DNA of 64,000 nucleotides, from NCBI GenBank assembly GCA_009917555.1, contig QZDX01000004.1, forward strand, positions 186,001-250,000, in the 5' to 3' direction. This document shows, piece by piece, positions 16,063 through 24,222 of the stretch (the stretch's first letter is position 1; each line of letters starts with the position of its first letter). The notes beneath the pieces were generated by a model. It was not told where the DNA came from. It saw nothing but the letters and a program-made list of their open reading frames with translations, and searched no databases. A program made the translations under genes and the position numbers. The DNA comes from a bacterium 1XD21-13 (GTDB lineage: Bacteria; Bacillota; Clostridia; Lachnospirales; Lachnospiraceae).

Positions 16063-16950
16063 ATGGATTTAGAGCAAAAAGCAATCGAACGGGTGAGGAC
16101 GGCATCAGAGATGTCCCTCTCCCTGTATGGAAGTCCTTTAGTCGTCACCGACAGTGGAGGGAAGGATAGCGCCATTTGCAGGGAGATTGTAAGAAGGTCC
16201 GGTATTCCTTATGAGGTTCAGCATAATCTTACCACAGCAGATGCGCCTCAGACCATCTATTATATCAGGGAGAATTTCAAACACCTGGAAAGGGAGGGCA
16301 TTTCCTGTCAGGTGAATTACCCTTTTTACAAAGGACAGAGAGTGAGCATGTGGACCCTCATTCCCATTAAGAAGTTTCCGCCTACCAGGATGCAGCGCTA
16401 TTGCTGCCAGATCTTAAAGGAAACTGGAGGCCAGGGAAGATTCATTATCACAGGCGTCCGCTGGGCTGAGAGTGTGAAGCGGAAGAATAACCGGGGTATT
16501 TATGAAACCTTCACAAGCGATCCAAGTAAAAAGATTGTTTTGAATAACGACAACGATGAGAGGAGGCAATTGTTTGAGAACTGTACCCTGAAAGGAAAAC
16601 GGATCTGCAATCCGATTGTGGACTGGAAGGATCGGGATGTATGGGAGTATATCCAAAGCGAAAGGCTCCCTGTGAATCCCCTCTATGAGATGGGCTTTTT
16701 CCGAGTGGGATGCATTGGTTGCCCCATGGCAGGAAAGATAAGGTGGAAGGAGTTCGCCCTGTTTCCCACCTACCGCCACGCCTATATGCGGGCTTTTGGA
16801 AAAATGTTGGATGTGATTCATAACAGCGGCCTAAAGACCCGGTGGAAAACGGCAGAGGATGTATTTTCATGGTGGATGGAGGAAGAACAGGTGGAGGGTC
16901 AGATGAGCCTGACGGATTTTGAAGAATGGAGGATGGAGAATGCCGATTAG
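16063..16950 (+). CDS. PAPS-reductase-like PP-loop ATP pyrophosphatase
   Basis: A 295-residue protein of the phosphoadenosine-phosphosulfate reductase superfamily. The PP-loop SGGKDS lies at residues 31-36; RYCCQILKE and RVGCIGCPMAG provide paired cysteines that could hold a thiol relay or metal. Relatives in phages and mobile elements are linked to sulfur or nucleotide chemistry such as DNA modification, but no dnd genes are visible here. The start is uncertain: ATG 16063 lacks a ribosome site, while a strong AAAGGAGG at 16012-16020 is followed by no canonical start in this frame. It overlaps a region of ArdA genes and Dam methylase, suggesting a DNA-protection role. Confidence 0.78.
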   Translation: MDLEQKAIERVRTASEMSLSLYGSPLVVTDSGGKDSAICREIVRRSGIPYEVQHNLTTADAPQTIYYIRENFKHLEREGISCQVNYPFYKGQRVSMWTLIPIKKFPPTRMQRYCCQILKETGGQGRFIITGVRWAESVKRKNNRGIYETFTSDPSKKIVLNNDNDERRQLFENCTLKGKRICNPIVDWKDRDVWEYIQSERLPVNPLYEMGFFRVGCIGCPMAGKIRWKEFALFPTYRHAYMRAFGKMLDVIHNSGLKTRWKTAEDVFSWWMEEEQVEGQMSLTDFEEWRMENAD

Positions 16951-16980
16951 AAAGCTTATGAGAAAGCAGGCTGAAGATTT

Positions 16981-18795
16981 ATGATTCAAATAAGGCTGCA
17001 AGGAAGAACAATCTCCCTGCCGATCCGGGATGAAGAAGTGATCCGGATGGGAGATACGATATCAAGTGCCCTGCTTCTTCCCACCGTTCCAGTGGAATGC
17101 ATCCGGGCAGATGCAGGCGGCCTGGATTTAAAGGATAAGCTGCCGGGGAGTGTATGGGCACAGGAGATGAACATGCTCGCTTTTGTGTTTACACAGTTTG
17201 AGGAAGAGCAGATGGAAGAATTCCAAAGACAGGTGACGGAAAAAGGGAAGATGTATGGAGGAGAGATGCTCAATCTGGCCCTTGCTATCTGCCCGGAGGC
17301 TGCTGGATTTGAAAAAGGCAGCACAGCAATTCCACAGTACACAGGAGAGAACCTGTTTGAACTGATGGAATATAAGCGCTTCTTAGATCGCAGGAGGGAG
17401 TATCCACAGTATCAGATAGTAAAATTTTATCTTCCGGTGTATGCAAGTTTTTTTCCGGAGGACAGCGATGGATTAAATGAGGAAGACTTGACTGCGAAAG
17501 AAGCTGCCATTTATCAGGAGCCTTTATCCAGGAGGTTAGAGGAGCAAAGGCACTTGACAGAGAAGTTTGGAGAGTGGCAGGTTTATGAGGATTCTTTTCA
17601 CCTTCCTCATTATTACACATATGGACTTCTTGAACGGCGTTTGGATGTGGAGATAAGAAACGGGGAGCTCTGGGCCGTAATCATTGCGGAGGTGGATCAT
17701 CCTTTGACAGCAAAAGAGATAGAAGCGTATCAAAGGGAGTTTGAGATGGAAATAGACTACGGCATTTTGGGAGAGCGGATGGAGGTTCCGGTTGAAAATG
17801 GAACGATCTTTGTGCATGTAAGAGAGTGCAGGGAGGTTTATCAGCAGGCCAAAGGGGAGCTTCTTTTGACTAAAGCAGAGATGTTTGGGCTACACGCGCC
17901 CTATCGGGAGGAACGCCTGGAAAATAAGACCGGATTTGTTCCGGATTTTCAGGATGAATGGGAATATGGTGCCCATCATCCGGTGTGGCTGGAGCTTTTC
18001 GGGAAACGGAAGCGGGTACGAATTCCCCTTCCGGCTAAAGAGCACGATGTGGCAGATGGGGAACGAACAATCGGAGCAAGCACGAGGGAGCACTTGGATA
18101 TGCGTCTGAAGATGCCGGATACACTACCCTTTCGTGACTATCGGCTGTCCGGCATTGACTTAGAACAGCTCAATCAGATCGCTGAGGGGATTTTAAGGCT
18201 TGAAGAGAAGGAGCGGCAAAAGCTTTTTATTCGGCATTGGGATGATAGCTGCGATTATAAGGAGCTGCTCCCTTGGCTTAGGCAGACATTGGAGCACATG
18301 CAAAAGGAGCCTGTAAAGATACGGTTGTATAGCACTTTGTGCGGAGCTTTTTATGATTCCAGTGGCAGCTATGAATTCTTCCACAATTATCATCTAAAGG
18401 GCTATGAAAAGGAAATTCAGGAAACCCTCAAAAAGAACTGGGTCCAAAACTGTGAGGGAGGACTTAGAAAGTCTCTTCAAAACACACGTCTTCAGGAGCG
18501 GATTGTAAGCATATACCCAAAGGTGGAAGCCTGGGGAGCTGGCCTTTGGGGAGTTCTTGAGGTGGAAAGTATGGGAGAGCTGGAACCGGAGGAATTGGAG
18601 AGCCTAAAGGATGAGTGGTATGAGCAGATGACGGACGGCTGGGGAGAAGGCTTTGTGCAGGAAGCGGTAGCTTGTAACAATGGCTGTGAGCTTTACGTGG
18701 AGTTTGGAAGAGCGGCAAGAAGTGAAATCAAGACCGAGCAGGAATTAAAGGAATATCAGGAACATGCAGCTCCAATCGGAATGGATTTAAGATAA
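16981..18795 (+). CDS. large ArdA-related protein with degenerate ArdA unit
   Basis: A 604-residue acidic cytoplasmic protein starting 30 bases after the PP-loop gene. Only one region (about 385-470: GIDLEQLNQIAEGILRLEEKER ...) keeps the ArdA helix pattern. The C-terminal 100 residues (DGWGEGF, CELYVEF) repeat the end domain of the 14323 gene. Residues 1-380 contain repeated beta-rich stretches flanked by acidic segments but no family I can name. It probably belongs to the same antirestriction set by descent; function is inferred from these partial matches only. Confidence 0.5.
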   Translation: MIQIRLQGRTISLPIRDEEVIRMGDTISSALLLPTVPVECIRADAGGLDLKDKLPGSVWAQEMNMLAFVFTQFEEEQMEEFQRQVTEKGKMYGGEMLNLALAICPEAAGFEKGSTAIPQYTGENLFELMEYKRFLDRRREYPQYQIVKFYLPVYASFFPEDSDGLNEEDLTAKEAAIYQEPLSRRLEEQRHLTEKFGEWQVYEDSFHLPHYYTYGLLERRLDVEIRNGELWAVIIAEVDHPLTAKEIEAYQREFEMEIDYGILGERMEVPVENGTIFVHVRECREVYQQAKGELLLTKAEMFGLHAPYREERLENKTGFVPDFQDEWEYGAHHPVWLELFGKRKRVRIPLPAKEHDVADGERTIGASTREHLDMRLKMPDTLPFRDYRLSGIDLEQLNQIAEGILRLEEKERQKLFIRHWDDSCDYKELLPWLRQTLEHMQKEPVKIRLYSTLCGAFYDSSGSYEFFHNYHLKGYEKEIQETLKKNWVQNCEGGLRKSLQNTRLQERIVSIYPKVEAWGAGLWGVLEVESMGELEPEELESLKDEWYEQMTDGWGEGFVQEAVACNNGCELYVEFGRAARSEIKTEQELKEYQEHAAPIGMDLR

Positions 18796-18880
18796 GAGAA
18801 GGTCAGGGTGAGAGCGTGAGAAGAAAGAAAAGAATAGCAGAGTATGAAACGAAAAAAGAAGTCCGAAAGGGGGTATCTGT

Positions 18881-20128
18881 ATGGAGATAAAAATCTCTTC
18901 TCCTGCTTATGAAGGAGATCCTTTTTATAGAGGTGCGGTCTTACGCTTGCCGGCTTCCAGGCTTGAGCTTTTGGATGCTATGGACATTGCAAGGATTCGC
19001 AAGGGAGAAGCAATGAAGATCTCCATTACTGATTTTAACCATTTGTTTCTAAATAAGTATGCGGACATCGAGCATGCGGACTTTGAGGAATTAAACCTTT
19101 TGTCGCGAGAGCTGCATCGAAACTATGGAGTGGATCGTGGTCGTTATGAAAATGCGATAGCCATTTACGCGTCAGAACAAAAGGATGGGCTTCTTAGCTG
19201 TAAGGATCTCATCAATGCCCTTTTTAACATGGACCGGTTTGACTTTTATCCTGGCATATATTCTTTAAAGACTTTGGGAGAACATACGCTTGATGAGGGC
19301 TTGGAGGCGCTTATGGGACCGATACCGGATGAGGTTTATCCGCTTTTGGATTTGGAAAAGCTGGGGAGCTATGCAAAGGAACAGGAAGGCGGAGTTTTTA
19401 CCTCTTCCGGATATGGGGTGCGCTGCAGGAGTGGCTGGGATGAGGTATATCCTGGCTTACGGAGGGAGAGGCAGGAACAAGAAAAGCCTGCTATGATTGC
19501 CGTTTACCTGGAAAATGACAAATGTATGGAAAGCGGCTCTAAGCTCTGGCTGGAGCTTCCCTGTGAAAAGGCTGAGATGGAACGCGTGAGAGGAGTTTTG
19601 AGGGTACAAAGGCCGGGGGATCTGCAGATTTTAAAAATCAGGAGCCAGGTGCCGCATCTTAAGTACCTGATTGATACCGGGGAGGACTTGGAGAAGCTAA
19701 ATCAATTAGCCAAAGAGCTTGCGAAGCTGGAACCAGAGGAGCTTATCAAATATAAGGCGGTTTTGGAATATCTGGATGAGGAAAGCCTGACGGAAGCGAT
19801 TGGATTAATCGAGCGGCTTGATGCATATACCGTTTGCCCGGAGCACCTAAGCTATGGAGATTGTGGAAGGGCCTATTTACAGAAACAGGGAATTGACTGC
19901 ACCGATCCGGCTTTTTTGGGCTTTGACTTTGAAGCCTATGGAAAACGAAGGTGTGAGGAAGAGGGAATCATCTTGACTTCCTATGGGTCCATTACATGTG
20001 TGAAGGAACAGGTGGAAGAACAGATAGAAAAACAGACAGAAGCTTCCCGGGAGGAACCTACAGAAGATCTCGGAAAAGGATCGGAAAGGGAAGAGGCGGA
20101 ATCCATGGATTTACGAATGGGGATGTAG
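18881..20128 (+). CDS. ArdA-like antirestriction protein, two tandem units
   Basis: A 415-residue protein with two ArdA-type units: about residues 55-185 (FEELNLLSRELH ... FYPGIYSLKTLGEHTL ... LDLEKLGSYAK ... TSSGYGV) and about 265-375 (LEKLNQLAKELAKLEPEELIKYKAVLEYL ... YGDCGRAYLQKQGI ... FDFEAYGKRRCEEEGIILTSYGSI). The second unit is the clearest ArdA match in the window. The start ATG follows GAAAGGGGG. The tail is acidic and ends DLRMGM, like other proteins of this element. Likely blocks type I restriction on entry into a recipient. Confidence 0.72.
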   Translation: MEIKISSPAYEGDPFYRGAVLRLPASRLELLDAMDIARIRKGEAMKISITDFNHLFLNKYADIEHADFEELNLLSRELHRNYGVDRGRYENAIAIYASEQKDGLLSCKDLINALFNMDRFDFYPGIYSLKTLGEHTLDEGLEALMGPIPDEVYPLLDLEKLGSYAKEQEGGVFTSSGYGVRCRSGWDEVYPGLRRERQEQEKPAMIAVYLENDKCMESGSKLWLELPCEKAEMERVRGVLRVQRPGDLQILKIRSQVPHLKYLIDTGEDLEKLNQLAKELAKLEPEELIKYKAVLEYLDEESLTEAIGLIERLDAYTVCPEHLSYGDCGRAYLQKQGIDCTDPAFLGFDFEAYGKRRCEEEGIILTSYGSITCVKEQVEEQIEKQTEASREEPTEDLGKGSEREEAESMDLRMGM

Positions 20129-20138
20129 GAGGTGTGGC

Positions 20139-20792
20139 TTGGGCAGTTGCTATTTAAAGGGAACATCACTTGAGATGGTGGAAGTACAGATGCGTCAGGT
20201 GCCAGGATTTTCCCCCAGACGCTTTGGAATTGTAAGAGAGAAGCGAGGGCGTCCCGGGGGAATGGAGAGGGAAGGAGGAGGAGAGGAACAGCCCGTATCC
20301 TATGGGGAGCTTTTGGAAGGGTTCCTAAAAGAAGTACCGCCTTCAAAGCTATCTGGCCGGATACAAGGGCTTCAAAAAAAGGAGGTGATGAAGTTTAAAT
20401 TTCGGGATGGAGAACACAAAAAGCGGTTTCGGGAATGGCAGAGGGAATCCGGCCACCCGCTTTTATACAAGGACAATGGATTTGGAGCGGCGATCTATCT
20501 TTTAAGCGCGGACGTTTTTTTGTGGGAGCAGACAAAGGCGTGGATTGGGGAGAGCTCCATTTCCTATGAAAAGATTGGTATTCACGGCGTAGATCTTGAG
20601 GGCTACGCCCTTTTTTGTGCTGCAAAGGAGGTCTGTGGAGGCTCTGCCCGCTTGAGTCTTTCGGAGTTAGGAGATCGGGAGCTAATAAGTGATTCGCTTT
20701 TCAAAGTGCTTTTAAATAGCATTTTAATCAGCAGGCATGGGCTTTTGACAGTCCTAAAAAGCAAAAATCCAAAAAGAGAAGCAGGGAGGTGA
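20139..20792 (+). CDS. element protein of unknown function (217 aa)
   Basis: Starts with TTG 6 bases after AGGAGG and its stop overlaps the start region of the adenine methylase, so the two are coupled. The N-terminal 60 residues are Gly/Arg/Glu-rich and probably unstructured. The rest is a mixed helix-strand soluble domain with FKFRDGEHKKRFREWQRES near residue 93. It resembles other uncharacterised proteins of conjugative elements, but I cannot assign a domain. Confidence 0.5.
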   Translation: MGSCYLKGTSLEMVEVQMRQVPGFSPRRFGIVREKRGRPGGMEREGGGEEQPVSYGELLEGFLKEVPPSKLSGRIQGLQKKEVMKFKFRDGEHKKRFREWQRESGHPLLYKDNGFGAAIYLLSADVFLWEQTKAWIGESSISYEKIGIHGVDLEGYALFCAAKEVCGGSARLSLSELGDRELISDSLFKVLLNSILISRHGLLTVLKSKNPKREAGR

Positions 20793-21745
20793 TCGCTATC
20801 AACAGCTTTATTTCATGGGTTGGTGGAAAGAAGGCGCTTCGAAAGGTGATTTACGAAATGCTTCCCGCTGATTTTGAGCGCTACATTGAGGTGTTTGGAG
20901 GAGGAGGCTGGGTGCTGTTTGGACGTCCTTTGGACAGCAGGGTAATGGAGGTCTACAATGATTTCAATTCCAACCTGACAAATCTCTATACCTGTGTGAA
21001 GAACAGGCCCTGGGAGCTTTTGCGAGAGCTTGGCTTTCTGCCTCTTAACAGCCGGGATGAGTTTACGGTGATTCGAAGCTTCCTGGAAAAAGAAGACTTT
21101 GACCATGGGTTTCTTTCTAGGGAGCTGGAGCTTGCCAGGCATAATCTTCCGGACCCGGAGTTTGAGGAGCTCAAGGAGCTGATGCAGGAAAATGCCCTTC
21201 CTAGTGATGTGCGAAGAGCGGCAGCCTTTTATAAGCTCATCCGCTACAGCTATGGAAGCGGCTGTAACGCCTATGGCTGTCAGCCCTTTGATGTGCGGAA
21301 AACCTTTCAGCTTATTCATGACGCCTCCAGGCGGCTTGCCAATACGGTGATTGAGAATAAGGACTTTGAAGCCCTTATCCGTCAGTATGATCGGGAAAAC
21401 GCCTTTTTTTACTGCGATCCGCCCTATTACATGACCGAGGATCACTATGCGGTAGAGTTCCGGGGGACGGACCATATGCGCCTTCGGGATGCATTAAAGG
21501 GGTGCCAGGGGAAATGGATGGTCAGCTACAATGACTGTGTTTATATCAGGGAGTTGTATGAGGGCTATCATATAAAGGCTGTTTCGCGGCTTAACAACAT
21601 GGCGCAGCGCTACGACCATGGCTGTGAATATCCGGAGCTTATCATCACCAGCTACGATCCGGAAGAACAGAAAAAGAAGAGACCACAGCAGATGAGCCTG
21701 TTTGCGGAAGGGATGTTGGGAGGTGAGATGGATGAGGGAGGATAA
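20789..21745 (+). CDS. Dam-family (D12 class) N6-adenine DNA methyltransferase
   Basis: A 318-residue SAM-dependent methylase. FISWVGGKKALRKVI is the N-terminal SAM-binding motif, FGGGGWVLFGRP follows, YNDFNSNLTNLY is the dNTN-type motif, and FFYCDPPYY (DPPYY at residues 210-214) is the catalytic motif IV. Such orphan methylases protect mobile DNA or alter host gene control; GATC specificity is not provable here. The start is odd: a textbook GGGAGGTGATC ribosome site (20784-20794) overlaps the annotated GTG at 20789, and no ATG occurs at proper spacing before the essential N-terminal motif. The next gene overlaps its end. Confidence 0.88.
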   Translation: MIAINSFISWVGGKKALRKVIYEMLPADFERYIEVFGGGGWVLFGRPLDSRVMEVYNDFNSNLTNLYTCVKNRPWELLRELGFLPLNSRDEFTVIRSFLEKEDFDHGFLSRELELARHNLPDPEFEELKELMQENALPSDVRRAAAFYKLIRYSYGSGCNAYGCQPFDVRKTFQLIHDASRRLANTVIENKDFEALIRQYDRENAFFYCDPPYYMTEDHYAVEFRGTDHMRLRDALKGCQGKWMVSYNDCVYIRELYEGYHIKAVSRLNNMAQRYDHGCEYPELIITSYDPEEQKKKRPQQMSLFAEGMLGGEMDEGG

Positions 21746-22097
21746 CTTAGAACAGCTTCGCTGGGCAAGGCGGAAGATAAAAGAGATAACCAATGGACGA
21801 CAGATCCTTACGCTTGGCTGGGATGAAATGCCAAAGATCAAAACAGCGGAGGAATGTATGGTGGGCCTGTATGTAGCCCTATTAAAGAATCACAGGACAG
21901 GACTTTATGACCTTCGGGCAAAGGGCTATATCCGAACCTGTGGCGGTTACAGCCCCAGCGCTAAGATGCAGGACTTGATAAACGAATGCAGGGAGGTGGC
22001 AGAGCTTGTGAAGCTTTTGGAGGATGCAAATATCCATGTGACCCAGGAGGAAGCGGGAGCGTTTTGCAGGGAATTAAAAGGAGAAGGAGAGGATTGA
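21732..22097 (+). CDS. small helical element protein (121 aa)
   Basis: ATG 21732 overlaps the stop of the methylase gene and lies 7 bases after GGGAGGTGAG; the longer frame from 21702 is not needed. The 121-residue product is mostly helical and charged (LRWARRKIKEITN ... LINECREVAELVKLLEDANIHV). No named domain recognised. Coupling to the methylase suggests co-expression with the DNA-modification set. Confidence 0.55.
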   Translation: MREDNLEQLRWARRKIKEITNGRQILTLGWDEMPKIKTAEECMVGLYVALLKNHRTGLYDLRAKGYIRTCGGYSPSAKMQDLINECREVAELVKLLEDANIHVTQEEAGAFCRELKGEGED

Positions 22098-22098
22098 A

Positions 22099-22377
22099 AT
22101 GAAGAAACCGGTATATAAGCTGGTGGATGAAAAGGGCAGGGTGCTTCTGCCCAAGGAGCTGCGGATAGCGGCAGGAATCGGCTGTGGGGATATCGTAAGC
22201 TTAGGAGTGGAAAACGGTAGAGTGACGGTGCGTAAGGTAGCCATTGTGGAGGTGGGGGATCAATCAAAGGAGGCGGTGGAAGCCTATGTACGAGCTGCAA
22301 TCCGTACCATGCCGGATGATACCCGTCTAAGCCTGATTTGTGACCTGTCCGGACTTATCCGGGAGAAGGGAGCGTAA
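22099..22377 (+). CDS. AbrB/SpoVT-type transcriptional regulator
   Basis: A 92-residue swapped-hairpin DNA-binding protein. Residues about 6-48 (KLVDEKGRVLLPKELRIAAGI ... VSLGVENGRVTVRKV) are the AbrB/MazE fold. The remainder is a short helical region for oligomerisation. Its start follows GGAGAAGGAGAGG, 1 base after the previous gene. In Firmicutes such proteins act as transition-state or antitoxin-like repressors; here it may control the element's own operons. No partner toxin is adjacent. Confidence 0.8.
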   Translation: MKKPVYKLVDEKGRVLLPKELRIAAGIGCGDIVSLGVENGRVTVRKVAIVEVGDQSKEAVEAYVRAAIRTMPDDTRLSLICDLSGLIREKGA

Positions 22378-22379
22378 AC

Positions 22380-22964
22380 GTGGAAGGAAAAAGAGCAGGG
22401 GAGAGAATCTATACGCAGGCAGACTGTGAGGCCGTAGGGGAAGCGATCTCCCTAAAAGGAAAGGTAATGGTGCTTGATTCGGCAGCTTCAAAAAAGGGGA
22501 CGGGCCATCAGCTTGCCTTTTGCATCGGAGGAGGAGGGGCGGAGGCAAACCCCAAGTACCCCTGGGTCTTTTACGTGGATTTAAAGGACGGGGATGTGAT
22601 GCGGTGTAATCGAAAGGGGATTCTTGGGCTGTTAAAGCCACAGCTTCTTCCTGAAGAGGAGAAGCTGCAGCTCTCCCAGATCCGTCCCATTGGAGCGCGC
22701 CCCTTAGAGGGGCATACACCTCTTTATAGTGGTTATAGCTTTTTAGAGGACGGACGGTATGCAGCCGGGGTAGGGCTTTGCAGCGAACAGGAGGTTTTTG
22801 ATTATGTGGACATGCAGATGCCCTACCAGCACCGTGTGATGATCTGTGATTCCTATGATTTCTGCGTGATGGAGGTGATCGATGGAAAACAGACCTTTCC
22901 GGATATGGAGGAATGGAAAAGGAATCAAAAACTGGAAGCCTGTGGAGAAATGGAAATCAGATAA
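22380..22964 (+). CDS. element protein of unknown function (194 aa)
   Basis: GTG start 2 bases after the AbrB-like gene. A soluble 194-residue protein with a Gly-rich turn (FCIGGGGAEANPKYPWVFYVDLKDGD, positions about 48-74) and an aromatic-rich middle (GHTPLYSGYSFLEDGRYAAGVGLCS). No signal peptide or membrane segment. I recognise it only as a type of gene found next to YodL-like and SpoVG-like genes in Clostridia conjugative elements. Confidence 0.55.
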   Translation: MEGKRAGERIYTQADCEAVGEAISLKGKVMVLDSAASKKGTGHQLAFCIGGGGAEANPKYPWVFYVDLKDGDVMRCNRKGILGLLKPQLLPEEEKLQLSQIRPIGARPLEGHTPLYSGYSFLEDGRYAAGVGLCSEQEVFDYVDMQMPYQHRVMICDSYDFCVMEVIDGKQTFPDMEEWKRNQKLEACGEMEIR

Positions 22965-22986
22965 GTATAAGAAAGGGGGAAAGGCC

Positions 22987-23247
22987 ATGGGGAGGATCAG
23001 TATTGAAAACGGCAGGATTCGGTACTTTGGAAATACGGCAGGGTATATAGCAGGAAAACGGGCCGTGGTAGATCCGATCTTTTCGTCTGAAAAGCTTCAG
23101 GCATTCCTAAATAGACAGAATGACGTTGAGGAGGTGGAGTGGAGGGAGTCTATGAACGCTTGGCGGATGGACCATTGGATTCGGAAGCCCCCATTTTCAA
23201 GAACGTCCGTATCTGGCAGCTTAGACCAGAGGTGGAGGTATCTATGA
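22987..23247 (+). CDS. N-terminal part of a YodL/LPD-type protein (possibly frameshifted)
   Basis: ATG at 22987 follows GAAAGGGGGAAAGG. The first 50 residues (GRISIENGRIRYFGNTAGYIAG ... FSSEKLQAFLNRQNDVEEVEW) match the beginning of a protein that, in related elements, continues directly into the segment encoded by the next frame (GVYERLADG...). In this frame the product instead runs into a low-quality Arg/Trp-rich tail and stops. A single -1 shift near 23140 would restore one continuous protein of about 183 residues, so this is either a disrupted gene or the upstream half of an overlapping pair. Confidence 0.5.
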   Translation: MGRISIENGRIRYFGNTAGYIAGKRAVVDPIFSSEKLQAFLNRQNDVEEVEWRESMNAWRMDHWIRKPPFSRTSVSGSLDQRWRYL

Positions 23248-23537
23248 AGTTTATCAGCCTGAATCGGATGCTGGAGCGGTTTGGGGAGCCAAAGCAGGAG
23301 AACTATCAGGTAGCATTTGACGGCGAGATGAACACCAACAACCTGGAAGAAATTTATAACCGGTTTCATACAGGACACCTGCCGGATGGATATAGGGGCC
23401 ATGCAATCGCCGTTTCCGATATGATTGAGCTTTATGGGGAAGGAGGAAGGGAGTTCCACTACGTGGATGAGAGGGGCTTTCAGGCAGTTTCCTTTGGAGA
23501 AATGTATCCGGTGCAGGAGCCGGTGATGGAATTATGA
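23139..23537 (+). CDS. YodL-like domain protein (C-terminal part)
   Basis: A 132-residue product if read from GTG 23139. The stretch FDGEMNTNNLEEIYNRFHTGH followed by PDGYRGHAIAVSDMIELYGE and FHYVDERGFQAVSF is the YodL-like pattern found in large polyvalent and element-borne proteins; activity unknown. Two starts are possible: GTG 23139, overlapping the previous gene, or ATG 23244, which has a strong GGTGGAGG 5-9 bases upstream and would give only the YodL domain. The region before 23244 still encodes conserved-looking sequence (KNVRIWQLRPEVE), favouring a split ancestral gene. Confidence 0.6.
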   Translation: MEGVYERLADGPLDSEAPIFKNVRIWQLRPEVEVSMKFISLNRMLERFGEPKQENYQVAFDGEMNTNNLEEIYNRFHTGHLPDGYRGHAIAVSDMIELYGEGGREFHYVDERGFQAVSFGEMYPVQEPVMEL

Positions 23538-23572
23538 TTTTAGAGAGAACGATTTTAGGAGGAAAAGAGACG

Positions 23573-23803
23573 ATGAAAAACAGAATTATGAACTTAAAAA
23601 GTAATGTATCCATCAAAATGCTTACGGCATATATGGCACTGAAAAACCAGAAAGGGGAAGGCTTTGTGGATACGGCCATTAAGATCCTGATGTCCGTGGT
23701 GATTGGCGCCTTGATTCTGGCAGGGCTTTATACCCTCTTTGATGAAACGGTCCTGCCTACCTTAACCCGCCGCGTGCAGGAAATGTTCAATTACGCCGGA
23801 TAG
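23573..23803 (+). CDS. DUF6133-like small membrane protein, pilin-like
   Basis: A 76-residue protein, ATG after TAGGAGG. Composition: basic N-terminus, the motif KNQKGEGFVDTAIKIL at about residues 29-44, one hydrophobic helix (to about residue 58) and a short polar end (RRVQEMFNYAG). The K-G-E-G-[FY]-x-D-x-A element just before the hydrophobic helix resembles a type IV prepilin cleavage site and is nearly identical in the TadE-like protein at 32792. I read it as the probable major Flp-type pilin or a pilin-like T4SS subunit. An A24 prepilin peptidase gene lies 2 kb downstream. Confidence 0.65.
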   Translation: MKNRIMNLKSNVSIKMLTAYMALKNQKGEGFVDTAIKILMSVVIGALILAGLYTLFDETVLPTLTRRVQEMFNYAG

Positions 23804-23824
23804 GAAACGAAAGGAGAAACCGAT

Positions 23825-24208
23825 ATGGCAAAAACACAGAATCAAGCAGCAAAGGCAGACAATAAGGAGAAAACCTATGGACCCCTTCACTATGAGGCGC
23901 GTATCCATTCCCTTTATCCGGAAGGAAATGTAAGAGCCTCGGCTTCGGTAAATATAAACGGCTGCTTTGCCGTTCGGGGTGTGAAGGTTATGGAGGGGCC
24001 AAACGGCCTCTTTGTGTCTATGCCAAGCTATAAGTCGGGGGATGAATATAAGGATATCTGCTTCCCCTGCACAAAGGAAGCAAGAGCGAAGCTTCAGGAG
24101 GCCGTTTTGGGGGCCTATGAGCAGAGCCTCCAGCAGAATCAGAGCCAGGAACATAGATCCGGACAGGAAGCACAGGAAAGCCCCAGCGGGCCACAGATGA
24201 CTATGTAA
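23825..24208 (+). CDS. SpoVG-like protein, copy 1
   Basis: A 127-residue protein with the SpoVG fold pattern: RIHSLYPEGNVRASASVNINGCFAVRGVKVMEGPNGLFVSMPS, then YKDICFPCTKEARAKLQEAVLGAYE. SpoVG is a small site-specific DNA/RNA-binding regulator in Firmicutes. The C-terminal 30 residues are Gln/Ser/Glu-rich and end in PQMTM. A paralog lies at 25241. Element-borne copies may regulate transfer genes; that is inference. Confidence 0.75.
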   Translation: MAKTQNQAAKADNKEKTYGPLHYEARIHSLYPEGNVRASASVNINGCFAVRGVKVMEGPNGLFVSMPSYKSGDEYKDICFPCTKEARAKLQEAVLGAYEQSLQQNQSQEHRSGQEAQESPSGPQMTM

Positions 24209-24222
24209 GGGAGAAAAATGAA

